A stretch of DNA of 9,266 bases from JBFMFE01 sp040752295 (GCA_040752295.1 JBFMFE010000071.1:1-9266); one strand, 5' to 3'; counted from the first letter of the stretch, positions 1-7,459 are shown. The notes: a model not told the origin generated them from the letters alone. Numbers and translations: made by a program.

Positions 1-668
1 GTCAGCGGCCCGCGCCCGCGGAACCGCAGCGTCTCGATCTGATCCCGCGTAAGCTCCGACCATTTCTCCCCCGGAAAATCCTCCTTCAGGCGGTGATAGA
101 ACGGTCTGTCCGGAACGTTCAGAACTACGTTCATCGGATGCAGGTCGAACGTCTTGATGCCGCACGTTTCGATCCGCGGCTTCAACGTGTTCAACTTCCA
201 GTCGCTCGCGTACTCGGAATAGCTCCCGTCCTCCCAGAAAACGGGGATTCGAACGATCCCCGAATTCAACGTCAGCGGCTTTATCCCCGGCTCAACCCGC
301 GTGCAGACGCTCGAGTCGAACCGTATCCCCTTCTCGTACAGCATGTAGGAAACGGCGTTCTCGTCGTAGTATTGATGACTTCGCGCCGCCCGCGCGCCGG
401 GCACGAGCGATAAACAATAGTCAATTATCTCTTCCAGCGTCTCTCCCTGGCTGCTCCCCGGCGCAAAATTGGGATGTATTCCCAGTCCGGCGCCGCCCTC
501 CCGCTTCAAACCCTCCAGAAACCCGGAACCGTGCGTTATGAAATACGTGGGCTTTATTCCGTATCCCACGAAAAGCCGATGCAGGGATTTCCAGACGTCA
601 TCGGACGCCCAGTCCACGTCCGACGTGAAACAGAACACAGGCGCCTCGTCGTAAATCCTCCCGCCCAT
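1..668 (-). CDS. Polysaccharide deacetylase-like protein (NodB/WbmS type), 3' end outside window
   Basis: Reverse-strand translation from ATG at 668 is open to the window edge (222 codons seen, C-terminus missing). Family-like motifs are SDVDW (residues 16-20, the position of the NodB metal/catalytic Asp motif), HPNF (65-68, metal His), RSHQYY (96-101) and FDLHPMN (174-180). This arrangement recalls the WbmS-type branch of carbohydrate esterase family 4, linked in other bacteria to O-antigen or surface-glycan loci; that assignment is from memory of the motif pattern. The likely reaction is N- or O-deacetylation of a sugar. No signal peptide is visible, so a cytoplasmic role is favoured. The start lies 3 bases after the stop of the upstream GH2 gene, with AGGGA next to the ATG and a further purine-rich run upstream, so it is probably the third gene of the operon. 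Substrate unknown. Confidence 0.8.
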   Translation of the reverse strand, partial: MGGRIYDEAPVFCFTSDVDWASDDVWKSLHRLFVGYGIKPTYFITHGSGFLEGLKREGGAGLGIHPNFAPGSSQGETLEEIIDYCLSLVPGARAARSHQYYDENAVSYMLYEKGIRFDSSVCTRVEPGIKPLTLNSGIVRIPVFWEDGSYSEYASDWKLNTLKPRIETCGIKTFDLHPMNVVLNVPDRPFYHRLKEDFPGEKWSELTRDQIETLRFRGRGPL

Positions 669-671
669 TCC

Positions 672-2636
672 CTACGTCCCGCCCCCTTCGTATCTCTCCT
701 TCAGCCCACCGTAAATCTCCTTCACTGCGTAAAACGCCTTCTTCTTCTCCCTCTCGAGCGTCACAAGCCCCTTCAGGTTCATCCATTTCGCCGGGTGCGG
801 ACTGCCCGTCGTCGGCGTCCACTCCATGTGGAAATCCGCGAACACCCACGGCATCGTCCCCGCGACGTAGGGCTTGCCGAGTATGATCCCGAACTGACGC
901 CGGTAAAATTCCTCCTGGAACTCCTCCGAGTACGAATGGTCGGTGTGCGGTTCCCTCTTCACTTTCTCAACGTGCCTCCCCAGAACCGTCCCCGCTCCGA
1001 ACTCCGATATTATGAACGGCTTTCCCGCGAACCTCCGGTGATAACGGTCTAAAAATCCGCCGAGCGCGTCTATCGTGCCGTAATACCACCCGAAATACTC
1101 GTTCAGCGACACCACGTCCACCACGTCCGACACGTGATCCGGCGCCCCGTAAGGCATCACCGCTATCTCCGTCGTCGTGAACCGCCCGGGGTCCCATCTC
1201 TTCGCCGTCTCGTGCAGCCCCTCGATGAATCCGCGCGCCGCAGGCTCGAACGTGTGAACCTCGTTGGCGAGCGACCAACCGATCACCGACGGGTGGTTCC
1301 TGTCCCGCTCGATCATCTCGATGAGCTGCCTCTCCGCCTTTTCCGCCACGCGCGGATCGCTCATCAGCGCTCCGGGCGTCTGGTACGCCGGAATCTCCTC
1401 CACCACCGTTATCCCCGCCGCGTCCAGCAGGTCCAGAAACCTGGCGTCGCACGGGTAGTGCCCCGGTCGCACGTGGTTCACCCCAAGCTCCTTCAAAAGA
1501 GCGACGTCGCCCTCCATCCGCTCCAGCGTCTGCGTCTGCCCCGTCACCGGCGCGTCCTCATGCCGGTTCATACCACGCAGAAAATGTCTCCTCCCGTTCA
1601 GGTATATCTCCTCGCCCCTTATTTCAAACTCCCGTATGCCGAACGTGTACGCCGCCCGCGACTCCGCTCCGCACGACGAAAGCCACAGCCTCAACGTGTA
1701 CAGGCGCCCCGAACCCCCCGCCTCCCACAAACGCGCCTCCTCCAGCGCCGCGTCCAGTTCTAAAAACACCAGCTTCCCCCCGCCGGGCGCGACGAACCCG
1801 TACGCCGGAAAAACCGCCGCCGTCCGCCCCGCCGCCGCCGTGATCTCACCGCTCAACTCGCACTCCGCGTCCCTCTCTCCCCGGTTCTGTACGCCCAAGT
1901 ACGCACTCACGCGCGCCGCCCCGCCCTCCACCTCGGGCTCCGTCCTTATATCCGCCTTGAAAATGTAAACCTCCGGCACAATCTCAACGTACACCCCGCG
2001 GTGAAGCCCGCCCCACGGATACCACCCGTGGTCCCCGCCGTGTGACGTCGTCGCGGACGGAACCGTCGCCTCCGTAATCCTGTTGTCCACGCGCAACACG
2101 ACCCGGTTCATCCCACCCGGAACCCACCCTCCGATCTCGTAATACGCCGGTGTGTAGCCCCCCGAATGCGACCCCGCCTCGCGCCCGTTGAACCACACCC
2201 GCGACTCTAAAAAAGCCCCGCGCACCGCGAGCCGCGCCCACTTCCCCTCCAGACCCGACGGCGTCTCGAACTCCCGCGCGTACCACCCCGCCCCCTCGTA
2301 CCTGAAAAGGTCCTCGAACGCCGCGTTCCACGTCCCGGGTACATCCTGCCTACGCCAACCCTCGAACCCTCGCCCGGGCGCGTACCATCCATCGCGAACC
2401 CCTCTGTCCTCCGGGTCGGGAGCGAAAAACCATTCCCCGTCCAGCGTCACCCTCTCGTACGACGTCTCCGCCGCGTCCGTCGGATACGGCACACCCCCCT
2501 CCACAAGCGCCGGCGCGTACCCGCTCGCCTTGATCGTCCCCTCCGCAGGGAAAGACCACGCCGGCGCCCACGCCGCGGCGGCGCACAATACACATCCCGC
2601 GGCGTACCCGACCCGCCTGCGCGCTCTCTCTATCAT
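672..2636 (-). CDS. Exported glycoside hydrolase family 2 enzyme, beta-glucuronidase-like
   Basis: 654 residues. The N-terminus has an Arg-rich n-region, a hydrophobic stretch (about 10-28) and a likely cleavage site near AWS-FPA, so it is exported by Sec. Domain order fits GH2: jelly-roll sugar-binding domain (about 60-222, with FNGREAGSHSGGY at 149-161), Ig-like sandwich (about 223-335), and TIM barrel (about 336-650) opening with GMNRHED (355-361). The acid/base is Glu459 in GWSLANEV and the nucleophile Glu545 in IISEFGAG. LNEYFGWYYG (511-520) and an N-x-K motif (Asn620/Lys622) resemble E. coli-type beta-glucuronidase, where N-x-K contacts the uronate carboxylate; similar motifs also occur in some GH2 galactosidases, so specificity is open. 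ATG at 2636 is chosen because it yields the signal peptide, has GAGGG 7 bases upstream, and forms an ATGA overlap with the nitrilase stop, implying translational coupling. Confidence 0.93.
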   Translation of the reverse strand: MIERARRRVGYAAGCVLCAAAAWAPAWSFPAEGTIKASGYAPALVEGGVPYPTDAAETSYERVTLDGEWFFAPDPEDRGVRDGWYAPGRGFEGWRRQDVPGTWNAAFEDLFRYEGAGWYAREFETPSGLEGKWARLAVRGAFLESRVWFNGREAGSHSGGYTPAYYEIGGWVPGGMNRVVLRVDNRITEATVPSATTSHGGDHGWYPWGGLHRGVYVEIVPEVYIFKADIRTEPEVEGGAARVSAYLGVQNRGERDAECELSGEITAAAGRTAAVFPAYGFVAPGGGKLVFLELDAALEEARLWEAGGSGRLYTLRLWLSSCGAESRAAYTFGIREFEIRGEEIYLNGRRHFLRGMNRHEDAPVTGQTQTLERMEGDVALLKELGVNHVRPGHYPCDARFLDLLDAAGITVVEEIPAYQTPGALMSDPRVAEKAERQLIEMIERDRNHPSVIGWSLANEVHTFEPAARGFIEGLHETAKRWDPGRFTTTEIAVMPYGAPDHVSDVVDVVSLNEYFGWYYGTIDALGGFLDRYHRRFAGKPFIISEFGAGTVLGRHVEKVKREPHTDHSYSEEFQEEFYRRQFGIILGKPYVAGTMPWVFADFHMEWTPTTGSPHPAKWMNLKGLVTLEREKKKAFYAVKEIYGGLKERYEGGGT

Positions 2637-3436
2637 CTCTTCGCCCTCGTCACTTTTCCCGTTTTCCCGACGCGCACCCCGCCGATGTCCTCCAGGTACC
2701 GCCACCTCTTCCTCGTCTCGGCGACCTGCGACAGGTCTATCTCCGCGTACACTATCCTCTCGCGCCTGCCCCCTTTGATCAGTATGTCCCCCCACGGCGC
2801 GGCGACAACGCTCCCGCCGCTCACCGCCCGCCCGTCCGGGTACTCGGTCCCCGTGTTCGACGCAAACACCACGTACACCGTGTTCTCAGCCGCCCGCGCG
2901 GCGACCAACGAATGCCACAGGGGCAGTCTCATCTCCGGTATGTTCGACGGATTGAATATCACCTCCGCCCCGCGCCGCGCGAGCGACCGGCACAACTCCG
3001 GGTACAGCATGTCCACGCACACGAGAATCCCAGCCTTCGCCGCCCCGATCTCGAAAACGGGCAGCCGGTCGCCCGCCTCGCAGTAATTCCTCTCCCCCAT
3101 CGGAAACGACGGAAATATCTTCTCCGCCGTCCCCTTCAACTTCCCGTCGCTCCCGATGACGTGGCACACGTCCCTCACGCGCCCCCCGCGCTCGACGAAA
3201 AGCCCTCCCGTGATCACCGCGAACCCTCGCGACGCCGCAATCACCCCGTACTCCGCCACAAGCTCACTCTCCCTTCCCTCGTCAATCCGCGTCGCCACAA
3301 CCCACGCCTCCGGCATGAACACCACGTCCGCCTCCTCCACACGCGCCACCCATTCCCTCATCCGCCGGAAGTTCCTCTCCGGCTCAAACCGTTCCCTCGC
3401 GAACTGTATCACCGCCACGCGCAGAACACGCCTCAT
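2633..3436 (-). CDS. Carbon-nitrogen hydrolase (nitrilase superfamily amidase)
   Basis: 267 residues, normal for single-domain nitrilase-superfamily amidases. The catalytic triad is visible: Glu43 in FMPEAW, Lys106 in AEKIFPS and Cys140 in ILVCVDMLYPEL. NPSNIP (162-167) and the following WHSLVAARAAEN also match the family. These enzymes cleave C-N bonds of amides, carbamoyl groups or nitriles through a cysteine acyl intermediate; the substrate cannot be read from sequence. No signal peptide, so it is cytoplasmic. ATG at 3436 is preferred over an in-frame upstream ATG at 3559 because homologues begin with the beta strand RVAVIQF, and the extra 41 residues would run through a palindromic intergenic repeat. 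There is no clear Shine-Dalgarno before it. It is the first gene of the operon with the GH2 and deacetylase genes, and overlaps the GH2 start by four bases. Confidence 0.9.
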   Translation of the reverse strand: MRRVLRVAVIQFARERFEPERNFRRMREWVARVEEADVVFMPEAWVVATRIDEGRESELVAEYGVIAASRGFAVITGGLFVERGGRVRDVCHVIGSDGKLKGTAEKIFPSFPMGERNYCEAGDRLPVFEIGAAKAGILVCVDMLYPELCRSLARRGAEVIFNPSNIPEMRLPLWHSLVAARAAENTVYVVFASNTGTEYPDGRAVSGGSVVAAPWGDILIKGGRRERIVYAEIDLSQVAETRKRWRYLEDIGGVRVGKTGKVTRAKR

Positions 3437-3620
3437 CGCACTTATTATTACCCGGAGCAATAAATATTTCACATGCCCGTCGTTCCCGCGAAACCCGTCC
3501 CCGTGAAAACGGGGAGCGGGAATCCACTTTACGCGCGTCCGATATTCATCGCTCCCCACGGCGGTTCGCGGTCACTGTTTTCTGCGCGGCGATCATGATT
3601 AAAATATTGTCTGTGAAAGG
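3437..3620. promoter_or_regulatory. Divergent intergenic region between the two operons
   Basis: 184 bases separate the divergent nitrilase and MetE-like genes and must hold promoters for both unless they lie further away. Both ends are AT-rich (3441-3471 and about 3590-3611), unlike the GC-rich genes. TTAAAAT (3598-3604) is a possible -10-like element for the rightward gene, and TAATAAT on the minus strand just before the nitrilase start could play that role leftward. No convincing -35 boxes pair with these, so promoter positions are tentative. The centre is occupied by a nested hairpin. Confidence 0.4.
3483..3522. repeat. REP-like nested palindrome
   Basis: Outer arms TTCCCGC (3483-3489) and GCGGGAA (3516-3522) are perfectly complementary. 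Inside is a second perfect stem, TCCCCGT (3498-3504) with ACGGGGA (3509-3515), closed by a GAAA tetraloop of the GNRA type. An 8-base bulge separates the stems on the left. The flanking context (GTCG before, TCCA after) resembles the TTCCCGCG...CGGGAA intergenic palindromes scattered in many bacterial genomes. There is no T-run, so it is not an obvious intrinsic terminator. Confidence 0.7.
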
Positions 3621-4721
3621 ATGCGGTGCGATTTGATCCCGAAACCCGAGTGCAGGGCGACGGCAGTCGGAAGCCTCCCCCACGAAAACCCCGCGACCGC
3701 CCTCGATTCACTCCTCGCCCGCTTCGCCGACATCCCCTTCTGGCCGCAACTCCCCAAAAGAAGCTACCTCGAGGGGATGATCCCACAGTACAGCGAGGGC
3801 ATTCCGGGCGCGGTCGTGGACGCCGAAGCCGAAAAAACGTGGGTGAAAAACGACGAATCGCTCATCGAACACATGGAGCGCTTCTACGAAACTTATATGG
3901 CGCAACACCTCGAACCCTTCTCGATATCGCCGGAATACGCCGCGGGTCTCCACGAGTTCATCCGCAGGATGCGTGAATCCCCCAAAGACCGCTTCGCCGT
4001 CAAGGGACACACCACCGGTCCCGTCACCTGGGGGCTTACCGCGCCCGGCGCCGACGGCAGGGCGTGCTATTACGACGTCCAGTTCAGGGACGTCCTCGTG
4101 AAGTCCCTCGAGAGAAAGGCGCGGTGGCAAACCGCCGCCCTCAAGATGCTGTGCCCCACCGTCATCATCTTCATTGACGAGCCTTACCTCCAGTCCATCG
4201 GCGCCTCCTTCGTGAGCCTCGACGAGGACACCGTGGCGCGGAACCTCGACGAGGTGATTGACGGGATTCACGACGCCGGCGCGGCGGCGGGAATCCACTG
4301 CTGCGGCAACACCAACTGGGCGCTCCTTGCGCGCACGAAGACCGACGTCATCAACTTCGACGCCTACGACTACGCACAGTCCCTCTCGCTCTATCCGCGC
4401 GAGGTCGGCGGTTTCCTCGAACGCGGAGGCATTCTCGCCTGGGGCATCGTCCCCTCCTCGAACTCCGTCCGCGGGGAAAACGCGGACTCACTCATAACAC
4501 TCCTCCGCGAAGGTTTCCGCTTCCTCACCAGAAAGGGAGTAAAGGAAACCCTGCTCTTCGAATCGTGCCTCCTCACCCCGAGCTGCGGCGCTGGCTCCCT
4601 CGACGCGCCGCTCTCCGAAAAAATGTTGTCCCTCACCGCGGAAATATCGAAAATATTGAGGGGCGGCAACACTCTGCCGAACTCAAGCGGCGGGAATGAA
4701 AGGATCGAAAAAGATGAATGA
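3621..4721 (+). CDS. MetE-like / uroporphyrinogen decarboxylase-superfamily methyltransferase
   Basis: 366 residues, the size of a single MetE catalytic domain and about half of full cobalamin-independent methionine synthase. The start of the barrel carries TAVGSLPH (14-21), like the TTVGSFPR of MetE-type proteins. PFWPQLPKR (39-47) and EGMIPQYSEG (51-60) are typical of short homologues. Zinc ligands are recognisable: His226 and Cys228 in GIHCCGNTNW, and Cys322 in TPSCGAG. IDEPYL (185-190) is the usual barrel motif. The family transfers methyl groups to thiols; short forms without the N-terminal folate-binding half often take methyl from a corrinoid protein rather than methyl-folate, so that is the likeliest chemistry, but donor and acceptor are unknown. 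ATG at 3621 abuts AAAGG with no spacer; an in-frame TTG at 3633 may be the real start. The last 18 residues are low-complexity and hydrophilic. Confidence 0.85.
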   Translation: MRCDLIPKPECRATAVGSLPHENPATALDSLLARFADIPFWPQLPKRSYLEGMIPQYSEGIPGAVVDAEAEKTWVKNDESLIEHMERFYETYMAQHLEPFSISPEYAAGLHEFIRRMRESPKDRFAVKGHTTGPVTWGLTAPGADGRACYYDVQFRDVLVKSLERKARWQTAALKMLCPTVIIFIDEPYLQSIGASFVSLDEDTVARNLDEVIDGIHDAGAAAGIHCCGNTNWALLARTKTDVINFDAYDYAQSLSLYPREVGGFLERGGILAWGIVPSSNSVRGENADSLITLLREGFRFLTRKGVKETLLFESCLLTPSCGAGSLDAPLSEKMLSLTAEISKILRGGNTLPNSSGGNERIEKDE

Positions 4722-4726
4722 TGAAT

Positions 4727-4811
4727 GTGGAGTTTCCAATCTGAAATTCCGAACGAAATTATTCGCTTCTACATTGGACGTTCGCCGCTTCAGATTCCAC
4801 GTTTCTCTTTT
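4727..4811 (+). repeat. Imperfect inverted repeat after the MetE-like gene, possible terminator
   Basis: GTGGA (4727-4731) pairs with TCCAC (4796-4800); AATCTGAA (4738-4745) with TTCAGATT (4789-4796); CGAACG (4750-4755) with CGTTCG (4779-4784). The arms flank a 23-base loop with a 6-base left-side bulge. A T-rich stretch, GTTTCTCTTTT (4801-4811), follows the right arm, so it could end transcription of the MetE-like gene. The stem is interrupted, so a decayed mobile repeat is equally possible. The rest of the 164-base gap holds no recognisable gene. Confidence 0.45.
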
Positions 4812-4885
4812 AATGCTTCACTCAGCTGAACGGTTACGAGAGGCGCAAAGGTCTCACCGCGAACGGACCCGGCTGACTTCCCCGG

Positions 4886-5938
4886 ATGAATAACAGGATA
4901 AACCGCCTCCGCCGCCGACCTCCAGCTATGAACCACGATAAAACCGCCTCTCCTCGAATCTCACGCCACCTCATTGCCCTCTCCGCCGCGTGGCTGTGCC
5001 TCGTCCCTGCCGCAACGGCGCTGCCCGCGGGACTTGTGATCACCGCCGGTCCCGACGCGCGCGGCGCGCCGCCGCGGGACGGCGCCCTCGTCTCAATCTC
5101 CATCGCCGAAAAAACCCCCCGCCACACCGCCTACCTCGTCTCATACAACAGCGGCGGACTCATAGTCAAAGGCAGACTCTTCGTCCCCGAGGGAATCCCC
5201 CGGGGTGAACGCCGCCCCGCCGTCGTCTTCAACCACGGCGGCGTCTCCGGCATACCTCAACCCCTCATCGTCCGCTGCGCCGAACTCGCCGGCGCCGGCT
5301 ACGTCGTCGTCGCGCCCAGCTATCGCGGCGAGGACGGCTCCGAGGGCGAAATAGAAGTGGCGGCGGGCGAGGTGGACGACGCACTCAACGCCATGAAGCT
5401 CGCCGCACGACTCCCTTACGTTGACCCCGACCGCATCGCCATGGCGGGCACGAGCCACGGCGCACTCGTCACTCTCCTCGCCGCGGCGCGCTCCCCGGAA
5501 ATTCTCCGCGCCGCCGTCGCCGCCTACGGCGTCACAAACGCCGTATCCTGGTACCGCTACAACCTCGAATCCGGCAAGGACGTCTCCGACCCCCTCTCCC
5601 TCAAAGTCTACGGCGCCGGTCCCGACGACAAGCCCGAAGCCTTCAGGGTGCGCTCCCCGGTCCTCTTCGCGGCGGATTTCTCCGCCCCGCTCCTCCTGCT
5701 CTACGGCGAAAAGGACGACGTCGTCCCACCGGCGCAGGGAACGGAACTCGCGGAAAAACTCAAAAAACACGGCAAAAACTACGAATTCCACGTCATCCCC
5801 AACGTCGGTCACGGCTTCCTCTTCTACCTCAATCCAGAACTCCACTCCCCTGCCGAAATGCGCGAGGCGGACCGCGCATGGTCACTCGTCCTCGATTTCC
5901 TCCGCAAACATCTCGAACCGAACAACGCGGAAAAGTGA
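4886..5938 (+). CDS. Exported alpha/beta hydrolase (dienelactone hydrolase / S9 peptidase-like)
   Basis: 350 residues from ATG 4886, or 336 from ATG 4928; neither start has a good Shine-Dalgarno. Either gives a basic n-region followed by a hydrophobic segment (about 28-46) and an AxA-type cleavage site (ATA-LP), so export is likely. The mature part is an alpha/beta hydrolase: FNHGG (115-119) as oxyanion-hole region, nucleophile Ser190 in GTSHG, acid Asp277 in YGEKDDVVPP, and His309 in NVGHGF. This order matches dienelactone-hydrolase and prolyl-oligopeptidase-like esterases that act on carboxylic esters or short peptides; the substrate cannot be told. It is followed 10 bases later by the small cysteine protein and then the acyltransferase, so the three probably share a transcript. 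Confidence 0.88.
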   Translation: MNNRINRLRRRPPAMNHDKTASPRISRHLIALSAAWLCLVPAATALPAGLVITAGPDARGAPPRDGALVSISIAEKTPRHTAYLVSYNSGGLIVKGRLFVPEGIPRGERRPAVVFNHGGVSGIPQPLIVRCAELAGAGYVVVAPSYRGEDGSEGEIEVAAGEVDDALNAMKLAARLPYVDPDRIAMAGTSHGALVTLLAAARSPEILRAAVAAYGVTNAVSWYRYNLESGKDVSDPLSLKVYGAGPDDKPEAFRVRSPVLFAADFSAPLLLLYGEKDDVVPPAQGTELAEKLKKHGKNYEFHVIPNVGHGFLFYLNPELHSPAEMREADRAWSLVLDFLRKHLEPNNAEK

Positions 5939-5948
5939 AGGTCAAACC

Positions 5949-6194
5949 TTGAAAAAAAGAAAAGCCCCACGGCAACTCCAGCCCGACCCGAAAATCAGAA
6001 CCTGCGCCAACTGCCTCCATTTCGAAGTCCTCGAGGAAGGCTACGACGTCGCAAGGATCGAAGACCTCAAATACATGCTCTCCGCCTGCCGCCTCCTCGG
6101 ATGGAAGGTCAAGGAAAACTACCTCTTCCACGTACCAGGCTCTATACACCTTCGAACGGAAAAGGAATGCCCGTTCTGGGAACCTTACAACTGA
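5949..6194 (+). CDS. Small four-cysteine protein of unknown function (TTG start)
   Basis: 81 residues from TTG at 5949. That start is supported by GAAGG (5937-5941) seven bases upstream, the best ribosome-binding site in the window, which overlaps the hydrolase stop codon. The frame stays open further upstream only as a shadow of the hydrolase gene. The protein starts with a basic tail (KKRK), then Cys19-x2-Cys22, a conserved-looking CLHFEVLEEGYD, Cys47, and Cys74 in ECPFWEPYN. Four cysteines with one CxxC could bind zinc or an Fe-S cluster. I do not recognise the family. No signal peptide or membrane segment. Codon choice is C-ending like the neighbours, supporting real coding. It sits between an exported hydrolase and a membrane-lipid acyltransferase, which says little about its role. 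Confidence 0.72.
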   Translation: MKKRKAPRQLQPDPKIRTCANCLHFEVLEEGYDVARIEDLKYMLSACRLLGWKVKENYLFHVPGSIHLRTEKECPFWEPYN

Positions 6195-6237
6195 CCTCCC
6201 CCTGCTGCCAGGGCGCCGGCGCGAACGGACGACCGCA

Positions 6238-7158
6238 ATGACGCTGAAAATCCTTATCAGACTGAAATATTTCCTCGTGAGGCTCGTCTTCAGGCTCTTC
6301 TACCACGGCATATGGTTCGTACCCCGCGCGCTCCACGTCCCCCTCGCGAACGCCCTCGCGTGGCTTGCCTACCTCCTCATGCCGGCTCACAGAAAAACCA
6401 TCCTCGAAAACCTCGACACCGCATTCGGCGACGAATTCCCGCGCCCCTGGAAAAGAAACACCGCCGTCTCATCCTACCGCGGTATGATCCTCAGCAGCTT
6501 CGAGTTCATACGCTTCCCGCGCTTCACCGACGACGACGTCATACGCATGATGAAGATGGAAGGTGAGGAACACCTCCGCCGCGCCGTCGAAAACGGAAGG
6601 GGAACTATCGTGGTCAGTGCTCACTTCGGCAACTGGGAACTCCTCGCCGCGCGCCTCTCGGCGATGGGCACCCCCCTCACCGCCGTGGGACGCGATCAGG
6701 ACGACAGCCTCATCAACGACGTCGTTGTCGAACTGAGAACCAGCCGCGGAACCCGTATCATCCCGCGCGGCGTCCCGCTCTACGAGCGCATCGTCTCATG
6801 CCTGAACAATAACGAACTCATCGGTCTCGTCGCCGACCAGAACGCCGGCGTCGCCGGCCTCTTCGTGGACTTCTTCGGCAAGCCCGCCTCGTCGTTCAAG
6901 GGTCCGGGACTCTTCGCCGTGAAAACCGGCGCACCCGTCATCCCCATCTTCGCCGTCCGCGAAGGCTACGAAAAACACCGCGCCGTCGTCTTCCCCCCAC
7001 TCGCAATCACCCCCACCGGCGACCCCGCAGGCGACGTCCTTCTCTACACACAGGCATACGTCAAAGCCATCGAAAAAGCCGTCCGCCAACACCCCGACCA
7101 CTGGATGTGGGTACACAAACGCTGGAAAACCCGCCCCCCGGACGAAAGCCCCGCCTGA
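6238..7158 (+). CDS. LpxL/HtrB-like lysophospholipid or lipid A acyltransferase
   Basis: 306 residues, the usual size for bacterial lipid A biosynthesis acyltransferases (LPLAT superfamily). An N-terminal amphipathic/hydrophobic segment (about 11-48) would anchor it to the inner membrane. The catalytic H-x4-E is His129/Glu134 in SAHFGNWE. The second block is LVADQNAGVAGLFVDFFGKPAS (197-218), and the C-terminal WMWVHKRWKTRP (289-300) is the family's closing motif. The reaction is transfer of a secondary acyl chain from acyl-ACP to a lipid A precursor or related glycolipid. This is the best evidence for a Gram-negative-type envelope. ATG at 6238 follows a 43-base gap with only a weak purine motif (GGAC). 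The exact acceptor (Kdo-lipid IVA or another lipid) cannot be determined here. Confidence 0.9.
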   Translation: MTLKILIRLKYFLVRLVFRLFYHGIWFVPRALHVPLANALAWLAYLLMPAHRKTILENLDTAFGDEFPRPWKRNTAVSSYRGMILSSFEFIRFPRFTDDDVIRMMKMEGEEHLRRAVENGRGTIVVSAHFGNWELLAARLSAMGTPLTAVGRDQDDSLINDVVVELRTSRGTRIIPRGVPLYERIVSCLNNNELIGLVADQNAGVAGLFVDFFGKPASSFKGPGLFAVKTGAPVIPIFAVREGYEKHRAVVFPPLAITPTGDPAGDVLLYTQAYVKAIEKAVRQHPDHWMWVHKRWKTRPPDESPA

Positions 7159-7159
7159 T

Positions 7160-7180
7160 GTCCCGCGCTCTTGCGGGGAC
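7160..7180 (+). terminator. Weak hairpin after the acyltransferase gene
   Basis: GTCCCGC (7160-7166) pairs with GCGGGGAC (7173-7180) with one bulged G and a six-base loop. A second pairing, CCCCGC (7149-7154) with GCGGGG (7173-7178), competes. No T-run follows, so it is at best a Rho-dependent pause or mRNA-stabilising structure. Confidence 0.3.
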
Positions 7181-7270
7181 AAGCCGACCCCATCCTTTAA
7201 CCCTGAATTACTCAGACAGCGTTGAAATCAACTCCCACCTGCAGTAAAATCAACCGCGTATGAATAAAAC

Positions 7271-7299
7271 GGGAAGGCGGGGGGGGGAAGGCGGGTGGG
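7271..7299 (+). repeat. G-quadruplex-type tract with a 9-G run
   Basis: An 11-bp direct repeat GGGAAGGCGGG occurs at 7271-7281 and 7285-7295, joined by a run of nine Gs (7279-7287) and followed by TGGG. The plus strand has enough separate G-tracts of three or more for an intramolecular quadruplex. It lies where GC skew changes sign. Confidence 0.6.
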
Positions 7300-7341
7300 T
7301 TAACAAATACGAATGCAAAATAATGCAGAATGTGGAATTAC

Positions 7342-7349
7342 CAATGAAG
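7342..7349 (+). repeat. Left target-site duplication CAATGAAG
   Basis: Identical to 7664-7671; the two copies directly abut the inverted repeats of the MITE-like element. Confidence 0.85.
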
Positions 7350-7459
7350 ATTCCGGCGCAAAAACCCTTTTCGGCGCAGTACGCCTGCCTGCCGCGCCGT
7401 TTTGTTCCGCGGCCTGTCCGCCGCCTGCCTGTGCGTGCCCGCACGCAGACAGGTGCCAA

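Noticed and set aside
2576..2600. Lipoprotein signal (YAAGC) in the GH2 protein
   Set aside because: The lipobox lacks Leu/Val at -3 and the hydrophobic stretch before Cys15 is too short; ordinary signal peptidase I cleavage fits better.
672..2795. Longer GH2 start at 2795
   Set aside because: It would add 53 residues lying inside the nitrilase gene and hide the signal peptide; ATG 2636 has a ribosome-binding site.
4696..4893. 65-codon frame after the MetE-like gene
   Set aside because: It begins inside the previous gene, crosses the palindrome and overlaps the next start; its codon choice does not match the neighbours.
4858..6230. 11-base word CGCGAACGGAC shared upstream of the hydrolase (4858-4868) and acyltransferase (6220-6230) starts
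   Set aside because: Matches of this length are expected by chance in a GC-rich 9-kb window, and the distances to the starts differ.
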